From Rhizophagus clarus (lineage: Eukaryota > Glomeromycota > Glomeromycetes > Glomerales > Glomeraceae), in the NCBI GenBank assembly GCA_015698045.1, contig BLAL01000197.1:930001-994000 (forward strand): a stretch of DNA of 64,000 bases, in the 5' to 3' direction. The notes under the pieces are model-generated. The model ran no database searches. It worked only from the letters and a program-made list of their open reading frames with translations, and was not told the DNA's origin. The translations under genes were made by a program, and so were the position numbers. Of this stretch, positions 11,335 through 22,702 are shown in pieces (the first letter of the stretch is position 1; the number at the start of each line of letters is the position of its first letter).

Positions 11335-13149
11335 TTTTAAAAAAAGATCAAAGTAAGAAGAGATCTAAAGTGCAAGAAAGGTTTTTCAAGGATGCTTTTA
11401 TAAAAAAAATCAATATGGTTGTACAGGGAGTTAAGGTTAATCATTACATTTAAAACAATATGATTCTGCAAACATCTGATTGTAATGCATATGATTAACC
11501 TGTTTAACTTACACCAAATACTGACAAAATAGGGAATCGGTATAAAGAATGCCCTTTTCACGTGTTTATAAATTTGACAACTGAATAAGGCAAAAATAGA
11601 AAGATCTATATTTTTTTCACGAAATTATGATTGTTAAATAATAACTAGCCATTATATTATGCAAAAGTATATTGTGCATATAATTTCGAAGGATTCTTGT
11701 ATTAAGCCTCAAGTCCTTAACACATAATGTGTTCTTTGGTCAATTAATGAAACGTTTGAACATTCACGTTGGCAAATTACATCCGTTTAAAAAAGGTTTC
11801 ATTATTTTGTCCAAAAATGAAATTTGATAATATTGAGGTGGTGAGTGTATCTTTAATATACATTCATTAATTTGAGTTATGTTAAATTTAGCAGATAATT
11901 CCAATATAAACTATATAACTACCATAATTAAATCATATTGTTATAAGTTAATTAAATTGAGGATTAATATTAAGGATAGCATTTTTTTTATCTTAGATAA
12001 GGTAAAATTTATTTTCTTTTTATAAGAAAAGGAGAAGAAAATAAATCAAACAACATGTAAAGGTAAAAACCTTGTTATATATTAATGAAGCCACAAGTAA
12101 GCCACATAATAAAAAATTTGTCATGTAATGATTGGTTAAATTTATTTGTCCAAGCCCCCCCAAATCTCTCCCTATATATGTTTGAAAAAGATTATCAAAA
12201 AATATTTAATCAATTTATTCTACGAATCTAAAGAAGATAAATAGGACTACAACTTCTATATTTTAGGCTGCAGAAATTATGCTATTAATAAGATTTGTAC
12301 AATCGAATAAATAAATCTTCATTTTGTTTTCCATGTTGGTGTTCTGAATAAATCAACATTGGAATTTGTTGTTATAATTATTGGTTTTTATCATAATAAA
12401 TAACTATATAATTTATTATAATATTAATCAGTACTTTATTATGTCGAGTGTGTATCAAAAAGTTACTGGACAGACTTTTTTTAGTGCAAGACCGTCACCC
12501 AGTGATCATAGAAAAGCAATCAAAAAAATCATTTTTTTTATCATAATGAAACACACCGAATGGAGGTATTTTTGGTTCTCTAGTTCCAGAAGGTATATTG
12601 ATATGAAAAATACTATCATTTGATTCGCAAATCCAATGAGCTTTTGATCACATAGTATGTACCGTACTTGACTTGTATTTAATATAATATTTTAACATGT
12701 TGACCTTTAAATTTTGTTAACAATAAAGATTCAATATCATAAAATCAAATTTTTATATATTATTGCACCATATTTAATTAAGAATCAAAGTTCTATTTTA
12801 AAGATAATTATATTTAGTACGAAGCAACAATATTAAAATTTAAAAATATAAATAAAAACAAAAACTAAGATTCCAAAAAAGATTACAGATATAATTAGAA
12901 TATGTCAAAGAGTTACTTGGATAAAATCTTTTTTGATTCTTGTTATAAAAAAAAAGAAATTCATTAAATATAATATAAATTGACATAAAAATTATTCATA
13001 ATATTGGTTGATTCGACAATCATCATGGCCTTCTGAGACTAAACGTAATATAATTAGATACTGTTAAAATATTTTATTTAATATTTGCAATTAGTATATA
13101 ATGATAAATATTACTCAAATTAAATTTAGTTACCTAAAGTTTGTTCTTG
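11335..13149. other. Intergenic, no gene supported
   Basis: AT-rich. Short frames at 11337-11561 (minus) and 12381-12623 (plus) have no family resemblance and look like chance. A CTGCAGAAATTATG at about 12268-12285 weakly recalls the Sel1 promoter motif, but no gene follows it. Confidence 0.4.
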
Positions 13150-14343
13150 ATCATTTATGGAACTTAAAAGCCAACTAATATAAATAGCTTGTTGGATCTA
13201 AGTTATTGGAATTTTTGATCTCTTTAAATTCAATTTTAACGTCATACTCCTCTATTTGAGAAAGAATTTCACCATTTTTATAGGTTTACCCAATTCTTCA
13301 AGTTTTTGACTGACGTCTCCACATTTAGTGATCAAATCTAGTGATTCTGGTGTATATTCAAAAATTTTTGTCTAATATGTTCTTTACATATTTCAATGGC
13401 TAAATAATAATAATGAGGAACATCACTATGAGTAGGTTCCCAAACATAAATTTATGTAAAATTTCTCGAACTATGTAAGGTAACACTCCATAAATTTCTT
13501 CATTTTCAGCTGAATGCTTTTCAATATTTGCTGGTTGACACATTCCTAAATTACTTATATATGAAAGATTTATAATATATTACCTTTTTATGAACCTTTT
13601 CAGCATTATGAATATCTAAATGTCCATGCGTAATTTGATGTAATGCATTTATTTTTCGAATAGCAATCTCTCAAATTTGCATATTCACAATATTTTAAAA
13701 CCATCATATAATCATTGGTCTCTGGATCCCGAGTTGTTCCATAATATTCCAAGATAAATTTGAAGATGAGATTTAATCAGTAAAAATCCTGAGATTTAAT
13801 AATATATAAGAATTGACCATCTAAAATAAATTATATTTCTTAATTTAATTACCTCATTTAAAAAATCTGTACTTATTAAACAAGAAGAATTATCCAACCT
13901 TTTTAATGCAACTTTTCTATCAATGTATCTTTCCCATTTTTGATTTCAATATTCCAAGAACAAATATTTCCTTCAGACCATATGGCTGATTAAATTTTAC
14001 CAAAAGCATTGGTTATGTAAGTAAAATCTTTAAAATTTTCATAAGGTACCCATTCAAGACAGTTTGAATTATGTGCAGCATTAAGTTGTGATGGTTGTAT
14101 AAATTCATCAATAACTTTATTTCCGCTAGTCAATTTTGCATTACAAAGTTGATACCATTCTTTGCCAATACCAGACTCATTACATTCTCCACATATTACA
14201 TACACTCGCTTTCTTTTTTCTAAATCTTCTAAATTTTTTTTTTTTTTTATTAAGATCTTATAATATTTCTTGAAATCTGGAATGTAATGTTGTCGATTTT
14301 CTAATTTTGTCCGTTTTAGCCGAGCTTTTGGAAATGAATTCAT
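13150..14343 (-). pseudogene. Broken tyrosine-kinase-like kinase gene
   Basis: The N-terminus (ATG at 14341-14343) carries the Cys-rich leader common to Rhizophagus kinases (VICGECNESGIGKEWYQLC). The linker IDEFIQPSQLNAAHNS and the WVPYENFKDFTYI lead-in to the kinase domain follow. The glycine loop is reached at FGKI, where the frame is lost. Further minus-strand kinase pieces continue in other frames: TRDPETNDYMMVLKYCEYAN at about 13735-13680, a decayed HRD region near 13630, and a GMCQPAN..YGVLPYIVREIL activation-segment piece at 13545-13450. A C-lobe tail resembling EYTPESLDLITKCGDVS follows at about 13360. Part of the C-lobe is missing. Several breaks and the eroded HRD make it a dead copy. 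It is divergently paired with the BTB gene at 14686. Confidence 0.85.
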
Positions 14344-14685
14344 AAAAAAGACCAAATTTTTATGAGATTGTGCATAATGTTCTATCTATTATTAATTTTA
14401 CGATAGATATCTGAACAAGGTCGAATAATTTTCTTTTTGACTTATTCAAATAAATAAGGATTTTACCCGGATCGAAGCATTACGAACATTTTTCGTTCTA
14501 AATTCATAAAATTTCGCCGCGACGTTAAGAGTAGATCATGACGTAATAATTCTTATCATAGGAAGATTTACGTACGTATAATTTAACTATACATGAAAAT
14601 GTGAAACAATGACTGCAACACCAGGTGTCACATTTGAACTTTATAAATTTACGCAATATTTTTTTTACAACGATGAACATTAAAT
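14344..14685. promoter_or_regulatory. Shared upstream region of kinase relic and BTB gene
   Basis: This 342-bp gap separates two divergent starts. It is slightly less AT-rich than its surroundings and has short GC islands (TTTCGCCGCGACGTTAAG near 14512). No clear TATA box can be assigned. Confidence 0.35.
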
Positions 14686-16180
14686 ATGACAACACAATTT
14701 TTTTCGAAATTAAGCCAAGATTATATTGAATTATTGAATGATAATGAATATTATGATGCTATAATTGAAGTTGATAATGTAAAAATCCGTCTACATAAGA
14801 ATATTTTGTGTTGGCGTTCTCCATACCTACGACAAGTTTTCACTTCTAATAAAAACCAGAATAATATTAAATTACAGAATATATCACTAGAAATCTTTCA
14901 AATTATTTTAAGGTAATGTTTGTTATATAGTGCAATAAACTTAAATATATAATACGTATAATGGCATAATATAATATTATATATAATGCAGGTATATTTA
15001 TGGTGGTATTCTTTCATTAAATGAACGAGACGCTTCAGATATTTTAAAAATTTTATTGGCTGCAGAAGAATTACTTCTCCAAGAATTAGTTGAACATTTA
15101 CAAAATTATTTGATTGAAAGTGAATCTGAATGGCTGGAACAACATTTTGTGCTTATTCATCGAACAAGCCTTCAAACCGATTCTTTAATAAAACTTCAAA
15201 AATTTTGTATGGATTTCATGGAAAAATCTCCAGAGAAAATATTTAAATCACTTGATTTTACTTCACTTTCTGATAGGTTATTAATTCAATTTATTAGAAA
15301 AGATGATTTACAAATGAAAGAAATTGAAATTTGGGAACATTTGTTAAAATGGGGTCTAGCACAAAATCAAAACAAAACTCGAAAACTCAAACAAGATCCT
15401 AATACTTGGTCAGATGATGATTTCAAAACAATGAAAAATATTCTACAACATTTTTTACCTTCAATTAGATTTTTTAGTTTAACATCTAAAGAATTTTCGA
15501 ACAAAGTTAAACCATACAAAAGACTCTTAAATTATCAACTTTATGAAGATTTAGTAGACTCTTACATTAACCCTGATACTAAACCTAATAAAAATATTTT
15601 ACCTCCTAGAAATATTAGACTTGATAAAATTATTAATTCAAAAATCATTAATTTAAATATTATTTCAACTATTTCAAGGTGGATTGATAAAGTTGATGTC
15701 AACAATAACTTTTCTCATTTAAGAGAATTATATATACCGTATAAATTTGAATTATTATTAAGAGGAAGTCGAGATGGATTTACTCCTAAAAAATTTCATG
15801 AATTATGTGATGGTAAACCTAATACTATTACTTTTATCAAAGTGGAAGGAACGGAAGAAATTCTTGGTGGATACAATCCTTTAAAATGGTATTCCTATAG
15901 TGGTTGGGTTAAAACTAAGGATAATTTTATATTTTCTTTTGACAGCAAGAATATTAAGAATCCAATTATTAGTAGTATAGAAAAAACGGATGAGGCACTT
16001 TTTTGTGGTCATAAAAATGGTCCAGATCTTGCCGACATTATTATAACTTCTTCTAGTGAATTTACAGATTACGATAAAAAGTACTACGAAAAGCGTCATT
16101 ATGAAAAACGAATAAGAGATATAGACGGCGATTTTTCTATAGAAGATTATGAAGTATTTCAAATCATAAGCAGGAAATAA
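14686..16180 (+). CDS. BTB-BACK-TLDc protein
   Basis: This is a two-exon gene encoding 471 aa. Exon 1 is 14686-14912 and exon 2 is 14992-16180. The 79-nt intron (14913-14991) starts GTAATG and ends GCAG, and splicing gives the continuous read EIFQIILRYIYGGILSLNE. The domains are a BTB/POZ (about residues 8-115; YYDAIIEV, LHKNILCWRSPYLRQVF), a BACK region (about 120-230; ending SIRFFSLTSKEFSNKVKPYK) and a C-terminal TLDc domain. The TLDc part covers about 300-471 and contains LLLRGSRDGFTPKKFHELCD, GGYNPLKW and IEDYEVFQII. BTB domains dimerise and usually bind Cullin-3; TLDc domains are linked to oxidative-stress and V-ATPase functions in other eukaryotes. The role here is unknown. All parts are present and the gene looks intact. 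This architecture is one of the large expanded families of these fungi. Confidence 0.93.
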
Positions 16181-16291
16181 GTTTTTTTAGGTACGATTTC
16201 CACATTTAAATATTATAAGTAAAAAATAAAAAACCATAAAAGAAATGTTTAGATTCTTTTTTAAAGCATAACGATAAAGGGAGTTTTAGGA

Positions 16292-16597
16292 TTAGTTCTT
16301 TCTCTTATAAAAAAAAATAAGTATTATATATTTTATAAATGGGATATATATATATATATTTGATTGGCTTATCTTTTTTTTACTTGTCATATCTTTTAAA
16401 TCAAATATTTCTATTGTACTATTATAAATAAATTTTATTGAATAGCTATTGAAAGTTATTTTATTATCACCAATTTCCGAATGAATTAAACTTATGACGG
16501 GCACCAAATTATTTCCTGTATTAATGTATGTCGACGTTTTAATATTCTTAAATGAAAAATAAATATGTTTTATTTCAACCGCTCTTATAAATCTCAT
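16292..16597 (-). CDS. Uncertain ORF, 101 aa, unknown
   Basis: The minus-strand frame from ATG at 16597 reads MRFIRAVEIKHIYFSFKNIK and later ISLIHSEIGDNKITFNSYSI, with AT-rich third positions as in genes here. It lies tail-to-tail with the BTB gene. No family is recognised, and the low-complexity isoleucine-rich end crosses a TA repeat. It may be a decayed fragment or chance. Confidence 0.22.
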   Translation of the reverse strand: MRFIRAVEIKHIYFSFKNIKTSTYINTGNNLVPVISLIHSEIGDNKITFNSYSIKFIYNSTIEIFDLKDMTSKKKISQSNIYIYIPFIKYIILIFFYKRKN

Positions 16598-17040
16598 ATT
16601 CAGTTTTTTTTAAAAATTTATTTGCGTAGCCGTTATTAGTTAAAATAATATCATAGTAATAACCTTTATAAACCTCAAGACCGAATTAAACCAAATGTAT
16701 ATTTCCAAATTTTTAAATAATAATCTTAACTTTATCAAGATGTTTATATTTCTTACATAAACTTACTAATTATAACGTTCAAAAAGATTAGTTGTGTAAT
16801 GAGAGACGTTTAGATTACCCCTTATAAATAATCTTTGGATTGTGAAATGTGTGATTTGCCTGTATCTGATCAGTATCTGATTTAAACTTAAGATGATTTA
16901 GACGATTTGATCGTATAATTATTTTAGTAATATTAATAAGTACAGCAGTTTCATAATTATATGGTCATCAGTATTTTTTGTTATATTTCACATTATAATA
17001 CTAATAGTTGAATAGTTGAATGGCACTCGGCATTGTGATG
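16598..17040. other. Intergenic, nothing recognised
   Basis: AT-rich sequence before the intron-bearing leader at 17041. Confidence 0.4.
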
Positions 17041-17660
17041 TCTTTTTTTTAAATTTAAGAATGTTTTACTAATGTTTCACCTTTATTTTTTTATTGATTC
17101 CATACTTCAAATGATAAGTTTCGGAATGAAACTTACTTTATTTTTTTCTCTTTAGAAAGCATTTTACTAACGTTTTCTTTCCTATTTTTGTAGGGTTCAG
17201 ATGATTGTTTTTTTGGACAATGGGATGTAAGTTTTAAATCATTTTGAAACTTAAATTTCTTTCTTTAGGGAAAATTTTGCTAACGTTTCCTTTTTTTTTT
17301 CTGTAGATTTAAGTTTCGATTCTTAGGTGGATTAGTGTAAGTTTCGATATTGTAGGTTTTGGTATTTTATTTTTAAAAGTTTTTTTATAGGTTCTGGCAT
17401 TTGACTGAAATACCAAACCCTTAAGTTTTATTTTTGAAAAGTTCTTCCTTTAAAATTTCCTTTTTATTATTAACCTTCTTTATTATTTTTTCGTATCTAG
17501 CATCCAACATAAATACTAAATACTAGGCGAATTTTCAAGTAGGTTTGAAAACTTTCATTTTGTACATTTAAAAACATGTTACCTAAACATTTTTGTTTTT
17601 TTTTTTTTTGTAGGCACCAATAACTTAGCAACGAATCATCACTCGGTAAGTTTTTGAGAA
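17041..17660 (+). other. Leader of serial introns with ~30-nt exons
   Basis: Three or more consecutive intron-like units are visible. Each has a GTAAGTTT donor, a CTAACG or CTAATG branch point about 25-30 nt before the end, a long T-run and a GTAG acceptor. The acceptors are at about 17192-17193, 17306-17307 and 17613-17614. The short exons between them are about 30-33 nt long. The same module, clearly related in sequence, recurs at about 49430-49600 and 63340-63560. It probably is the 5' non-coding leader of the decayed gene that starts at 17906, since both lie on the plus strand. Confidence 0.55.
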
Positions 17661-17905
17661 AATTTTAAAAACTTTCTTTAAAAGTGGTTCAGATTAATTC
17701 TTGGTTTTCTACAACCTTAATTCAGGAAGCTTGAATAGTTTAAAAACGAGTAATAGAGAAATCTAAATAAATAAATAAGTTAGCAATCAAGTTTTAATAA
17801 TCGAAAACCAAAAATTGGATGAAAAAAAAACTCTTTCCTGTTGATCACTCTACCAAAATTTTACAAGAGTAAAAAGTTATTTAAAATATACTAAAAATAA
17901 CAAGA

Positions 17906-19570
17906 ATGGAAACGACTTATACAAGAAAAGAGTTTAGAAACGCCCTACGTACGGAATTTGAAAGAACTTTATTCAGAAATTTTAGAAATATTGGACGCTC
18001 AACGGATATAGAGTTTTTTGAACGAGTAGATAATAAATTTGGAAAACCGAAGGAGTAGGACATAGACTTCTTTTCTCACCTTGGCCGAGTTACTGGACTA
18101 GAAAGTGGTATAATAGAACTTGTTTTTAAAGCTATAGAAGAAGCTGCTACAGATATTTATCGAGCCGATATTATTCACCTTGGAAAAATACTGAACACCT
18201 TGGAAAAATACTGAACGACTTTCCAGGAGGCGCAGCATAAATCTCGTGACTGTGAGTCATCGCTAACAAAAAAGGAATCTGAGTTGAAAGTGAAAGAACG
18301 AATCATTTCGTAGAAAGATGAAATAATTGTTCGATTAAGTAATGATATTGGAAAAACGAGGGACTTACTTAATAAAGAAAAGATGCAGAATATTTAAAAT
18401 AAAGAAATCGATCGAAAATGGCATGATCACCAAGCACAAAAAACGCAACACAGACTTAACCAAAATTGTTCGTCGAAGTGTTACAGCACCCGGAGCATCA
18501 GCATCGTCGATCAAAGAAGTTCCGCCGCGTGATATAATTTTATATGACCTGCCTCGTCGTATATCGGATGAGGAGATAGGCCAACTAATTAGGAAGCTTT
18601 TGGTCACATCGAAAAATTATCTATTAAAAGACGTCGTAGATATAAGAGTATATACATTGTACAGTGAGGTTATACTCAGAACAAGGAAAACGTTTAAGCC
18701 GTTCCGGTTCCTGAGAATGTTTCCGGGAAAAATGTCGTTTCAGGAAATTAAGTCGGGATCAAAATACTCTCTTTTCAGGGAACTTAAAGGCACTCAACAA
18801 AAATTGAGTTCGGTTGATCGATTATTGTCGTTTCAACAAAAATACCATCTGAGAAGTCTCTTTGAACGGACGGTCATATTTGCTCGCTGACTTTATTAAT
18901 AAATTTTTTATGGATCAGACAGTTAAAGATAGTGCTGAAGATCCGGAATTCATAGGACCATGGATACGCAAAGAAGAATTGAGTTTTCCAACAGCGTAGG
19001 TCGTGAAATCAAATGCTAGATCAAAGGGCAATATTATTATGAAGGCAAATCAAATATATATCTCGGAATCGGAACTAAATACGTTTGCCTAACGACTGAA
19101 GAATGGAAGAAACTGCAAGATGAAGAAGAAAAAGCCGAGAATATACGGAAGTACTTATCTGGGATTGAGAAGGAATACGTAAAGATTAATGAATCCACCG
19201 CTGATCGTGGAACGTATTAATGAACATAACAAACGGGTTATAAATAAAGGAGTCGTTATACAGATCAAAGTTTGGCGCTAAAATTGCAAACGACACAAGA
19301 TCAGAGTATACTGCGACACTTTATTTAAAGATTTAGAATAGTCTTTTTTTGATGTATTTGTTTCGTGATATTTATTTTAGTTTAGGTTTTAACGTAGTTA
19401 ATTTAGTTAGATTAGCCATAGATAGTTTTTTAGATAGTTTTAGATAGATTTCATTTGAAATATAGTGATTTATATGTATAGATGTTTATGTTAAATGTCT
19501 ATGTTGAAAACCTACATAATAAATTGTATAGTCTTTGGCGTTCATAATAAAGAATAAAAAATAAAAAAAG
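17906..19570 (+). pseudogene. Decayed multicopy gene with RRM-like part
   Basis: The coding-like sequence is markedly less AT-rich than its surroundings. It starts METTYTRKEFRNALRTEFER (ATG at 17906) and passes through a helical, coiled-coil-like part (SLTKKESELKVKERIIS near 18260). The open frame at 18342-18890 contains VTAPGASASSIKEVPPRDII and then ILYDLPRRISDEEIGQLIRK, which looks like the RNP2 strand and first helix of an RRM. A further part around 19040-19218 reads TKYVCLTTEEWKKLQDEEEK. Several in-frame stops and frame changes show that it is dead. The 3' end has an untranslated stretch with AATAAAGAATAAAAAATAAA at about 19548-19567. It may be a host multigene family or an ORF carried by a retroposon; I cannot decide. 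Confidence 0.5.
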
Positions 19571-20050
19571 TTTTAATAATCAATATATTGTATATCATTA
19601 TATTATTTAAACCAACTTATTAATCCCGATGCGCAGCCGCAAGTTTATTATCTAAATATTAATTTTTCGTTACTAGTAATTTTTATACCCTAATAATGAT
19701 AAATTAAATTGACAAATAAAACACTTTGAACATTGAAAAATTAAGTCGCTATTCATTTATAATTTTTACAGTAATGATTTGCACGGAGTTACTTATTATG
19801 GTAAGTCAAGGATTAACAAAAGTTTTAGGGCGCGATCGACATTCTAGTTGGTGTACAGTAGCTTAAGATCCGATTTATTTCAAAAAAATTAATAATAATG
19901 ATAATCCATGTAGAATAGATTCTTTCTGCCTAAAGTAAGATGTCTAATAACAGAATATATTAAGGAAGCTGGTGCTATATTTATTTATTTTCAATAAAAT
20001 TAATAAATGACGTTCAATTCGATGATGTGCAGCAGATGACGCAAAAAAAT
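19571..20050. other. Intergenic, nothing recognised
   Basis: AT-rich spacer between the decayed gene and the first Sel1 promoter. Confidence 0.4.
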
Positions 20051-20095
20051 GATCCGCAGGCTGCAGTGCTACCATAAATAAATAAATACGTTGTG
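20051..20095 (+). promoter_or_regulatory. Sel1-type promoter module, subtype 1
   Basis: The order is GATCCGCAGGCTGCAGTGCT, then ACCATAAATAAATAAATACG. The TATA-like CATAAATA at 20073-20080 lies about 104 bp before the ATG at 20184. The module matches the upstream regions of all other Sel1 genes in the window. The long spacing and CATAAATA variant are shared with the minus-strand gene at 26772-27671. Confidence 0.7.
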
Positions 20096-20183
20096 AAAAA
20101 TTAAAAATTCTTTTTATTAATTTTATTGTTGTTCACAACCGTTTTATACTATTAAAACCGGTAAAAAATATAACGAACTTATT

Positions 20184-21134
20184 ATGTCATATAAACAACT
20201 TCAAATTATTCAAAATTTTGATAAAATGAATAAGGAAGAAATCGAACCTACAAGTCAAAATATTCATGAAAATATATTTGAAGAAGATTTAAGTATTTTA
20301 GTTGAAGATTTAGTAAATTTTTATTTTAAAGAAATAAATGAAGGAAAAGATAAAAATGAAAGAAAGCAACATATTCTTGATTATATTAACGAACATAATG
20401 TAAAATTACAAGAAATTTCTAATTGGCTTTTAAATAATCAAAATGATTCAAGTTCTATTTATTTACTTGGATATTTTAATTTTCATGGAATTGGAGTGGA
20501 CGTTGATAAGCAGAATGCATTTGAATTGTACAAAAAAGCAGTTGGAATGGAAAACAATGCAGCTCAATTTGATCTAGCTAATATGTACATGGATGGAGTT
20601 GACATTGATAAAAATCATGATAAATCATTTGAATTATCCAATAAATTAGCAAAAAATGAATATCCAGGTGGAATAAATCTGTTAGGATATTGTTATGATA
20701 TGGGAATTGGAACTGATGTTAATACACTAAAAGCATTTGAATTATATAAAAAGGCAGCAAATTTAGGAAATTCACATGGTATAAATAATCTAGGATGTTG
20801 TTATGAAGGAGGAATTGGAACTGAAATTAATAAACAAAAGGCATTTGAGTTATATGAAAAAGTAGTAAATTTAGGACATAAATCTGGAATGAATAATTTA
20901 GGGTGTTGTTATGACAATGGAATTGGAACTGAAGTTAATAAACAGAAAGCATTTGAATTGTACCAAATGGCAGCAAATTTAGGAAATGATGTGGCTCAAT
21001 ATAATCTTGCATTAATGTATGAGAATGGTGATGGAATTACAGAAGATTTAAACAAAGCAATATATTGGTATAAAAAATCTGCCAAACAGGGTTATTTGGG
21101 TGCTCAAAACAAATTAGAACTTTTAATTGAATAA
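20184..21134 (+). CDS. Stand-alone Sel1-repeat protein, six repeats
   Basis: This is a 316-aa protein. The family-specific N-terminal region (IIQNFDKMNKEEIEPTSQNI to about residue 85, ending in EISNWLLNNQ) precedes six Sel1/TPR-like repeats of 32-36 residues. Signature blocks are LLGYFNFHGIGVD, LLGYCYDMGIGTD, two copies of NNLGCCY, and MYENGDGITEDLNKAIYWYK. Sel1 repeats form alpha-solenoid scaffolds for protein-protein contacts; in these fungi they often follow a kinase domain, but here there is none. No intron, signal peptide or membrane segment is seen. The start is the first ATG after the promoter module. It is the longest of five intact paralogues, having two more central repeats than its downstream neighbours. 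Confidence 0.93.
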   Translation: MSYKQLQIIQNFDKMNKEEIEPTSQNIHENIFEEDLSILVEDLVNFYFKEINEGKDKNERKQHILDYINEHNVKLQEISNWLLNNQNDSSSIYLLGYFNFHGIGVDVDKQNAFELYKKAVGMENNAAQFDLANMYMDGVDIDKNHDKSFELSNKLAKNEYPGGINLLGYCYDMGIGTDVNTLKAFELYKKAANLGNSHGINNLGCCYEGGIGTEINKQKAFELYEKVVNLGHKSGMNNLGCCYDNGIGTEVNKQKAFELYQMAANLGNDVAQYNLALMYENGDGITEDLNKAIYWYKKSAKQGYLGAQNKLELLIE

Positions 21135-21461
21135 GTTATGTATGATATTAAATTCTTATATTCAAAATATAATTTTTTTTTTAGTAGAATTAAAAATTAA
21201 ATCAATTAAATCTATAACAAAGCAATAAAAATCATAGTCAATAGATATTTTCTTATTCAATACATTTTTTTATTTTGTTACCTAAATTAATTAATAAATA
21301 CGAACATAATACAAGTGTTTGTAACTTTTATTTTTGGCTTCACTTATTCAAATCTTTTTGATTTGTTAAATAAATTAAATAAATTAGAGCCTAATTAAAA
21401 AAGTAAATGATTCGCATGGTGATGTTATACTGATGTTATACGTATTATACGTGTTATACGA
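21135..21461. other. 3' flank and spacer
   Basis: AT-rich spacer. Near 21430-21460 there is a short direct repeat of TGATGTTATAC / GTTATACG-type words; otherwise nothing is visible. Confidence 0.4.
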
Positions 21462-21530
21462 CAGTGGCTTTTAGCCGCAGAAAATTGATCTGCAGTACTA
21501 CAATCATTATAAATAAATATTGTTTGAACT
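21462..21530 (+). promoter_or_regulatory. Sel1-type promoter module, subtype 2
   Basis: The order is CAGTGGCTTTTAGCCGCAGA, GATCTGCAGTACTAC, then ATCATTATAAATAAATAT. TATAAATA at 21508-21515 lies about 48 bp before the ATG at 21564. The CTGCAG palindrome and TATA box are fixed relative to each other in every copy. Confidence 0.75.
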
Positions 21531-21563
21531 GGTAATTGGTAAATATTTTAACCTTCATTCCCA

Positions 21564-22325
21564 ATGTTTAATAGTATCAAATCTTACAAATTAAACGGAT
21601 TATCACAAAATATTATTCAAAACTTTGATAAAATAAATGAAAAAGAAATCGAACCTACGACTCAAAATATTTATGAAAATATATTTGAAGAAGACTTAAT
21701 TATCGTGATTGATGATTTGGTAAATTACTATTTTAAAGAGATAAATGAAGGAAAAGATTATGATACAAGAAAGAAGCATGTTCTTAATTATATTAACAAT
21801 CATAAGATGAATTTACAAGAAATTTGTAATTGGCTTTTATATAATCAGAATAATTCAAATTCAATTTGTTTACTTGGATATTTCAATTATAATGGAATTG
21901 GAATGAACGTTAATAAACAAAATGCATTTAAATTATATCGAAATGCAGCAGAAATGGAAAACAATGCAGCTCAATTTGAACTTGCCAAAATGTATATGGA
22001 TGGAATTGATGTTGCCCAAAATTTCGATAAAGCATTTGAATTATCTAATAAATTAGCAAAAAATGAATATTCAAGTGGAATAAATCTGTTAGGGTATTGC
22101 TACGATATGGGAATTGGGACTGTTGCTAGTTTACAAAAAGCATTTGAATTATATCAAATGGCAGCAAATTTAGGAAATGGTGTGGCTCAATATAATCTTG
22201 GTTTAATGTACGAGAATGGTGATGGAACTGCACAAGATTTAAACAAAGCAATATGTTGGTATAAAAAATCTGCCAATCAAGGGTATTCGAGTGCACAGAT
22301 TAAATTAAATCAATTTAATTTTTGA
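21564..22325 (+). CDS. Stand-alone Sel1-repeat protein, four repeats
   Basis: This is a 253-aa protein starting MFNSIKSYKLNGL, followed by the conserved IIQNFDKINEKEIEP region and four Sel1 repeats (LLGYFNYNGIGMN, AAQFELAKMYMDGI, LLGYCYDMGIGTV, MYENGDGTAQDLNKAI). Relative to the 316-aa paralogue upstream it lacks the two NNLGCCY repeats. There is no intron. It is a likely scaffold or adaptor of unknown partner. The gene lies in the same orientation as its upstream and downstream paralogues, each with its own promoter module, so they are independent transcription units in a tandem array. Confidence 0.93.
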   Translation: MFNSIKSYKLNGLSQNIIQNFDKINEKEIEPTTQNIYENIFEEDLIIVIDDLVNYYFKEINEGKDYDTRKKHVLNYINNHKMNLQEICNWLLYNQNNSNSICLLGYFNYNGIGMNVNKQNAFKLYRNAAEMENNAAQFELAKMYMDGIDVAQNFDKAFELSNKLAKNEYSSGINLLGYCYDMGIGTVASLQKAFELYQMAANLGNGVAQYNLGLMYENGDGTAQDLNKAICWYKKSANQGYSSAQIKLNQFNF

Positions 22326-22620
22326 TTGTTTAAATTTTCTTTATTACTTTATTTTAACTGCAAATGTATGAGTACTTAAGAAAATCAAAATTTGAATATA
22401 ACATTAATGCATTTTTCATTTTATACTTTTAATAAAAAAACATGATTTTGAATTGTTTACACTATAAATGAGCACTAACGTGAGTATCTTCAATTTTTTA
22501 TTTACTACCTTTTTAACCTCACTTATTTTTACGCCTTGGTAGTCATCTGAAATTTATTATTAAAAACAAATTAAAACTAAAAAAAAAAAAAAAAATGACA
22601 CACGGCGATGTTGTACAACA
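22326..22620. other. Spacer
   Basis: AT-rich with an A-run near 22580-22595. No feature is supported. Confidence 0.4.
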
Positions 22621-22675
22621 TTGGCTGATCTGCAGTACTACAATCATTATAAATAAATATGTTGTGAACTTAACA
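22621..22675 (+). promoter_or_regulatory. Sel1-type promoter module, subtype 2
   Basis: The module GATCTGCAGTACTACAATCA followed by TATAAATAAATATGTTGTG is almost identical to 21487-21530. TATAAATA at 22648-22655 lies 47 bp before the ATG at 22703. Confidence 0.75.
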
Positions 22676-22702
22676 TTTTGACCTTATATATTGTCGCTCT
22701 CA

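Noticed and set aside
15881-16162. 93-codon minus-strand frame
   Set aside because: Antisense shadow of the TLDc domain exon.
18365-18607. 80-codon minus-strand frame
   Set aside because: Antisense to the RRM-like plus-strand frame, which carries the recognisable pattern.
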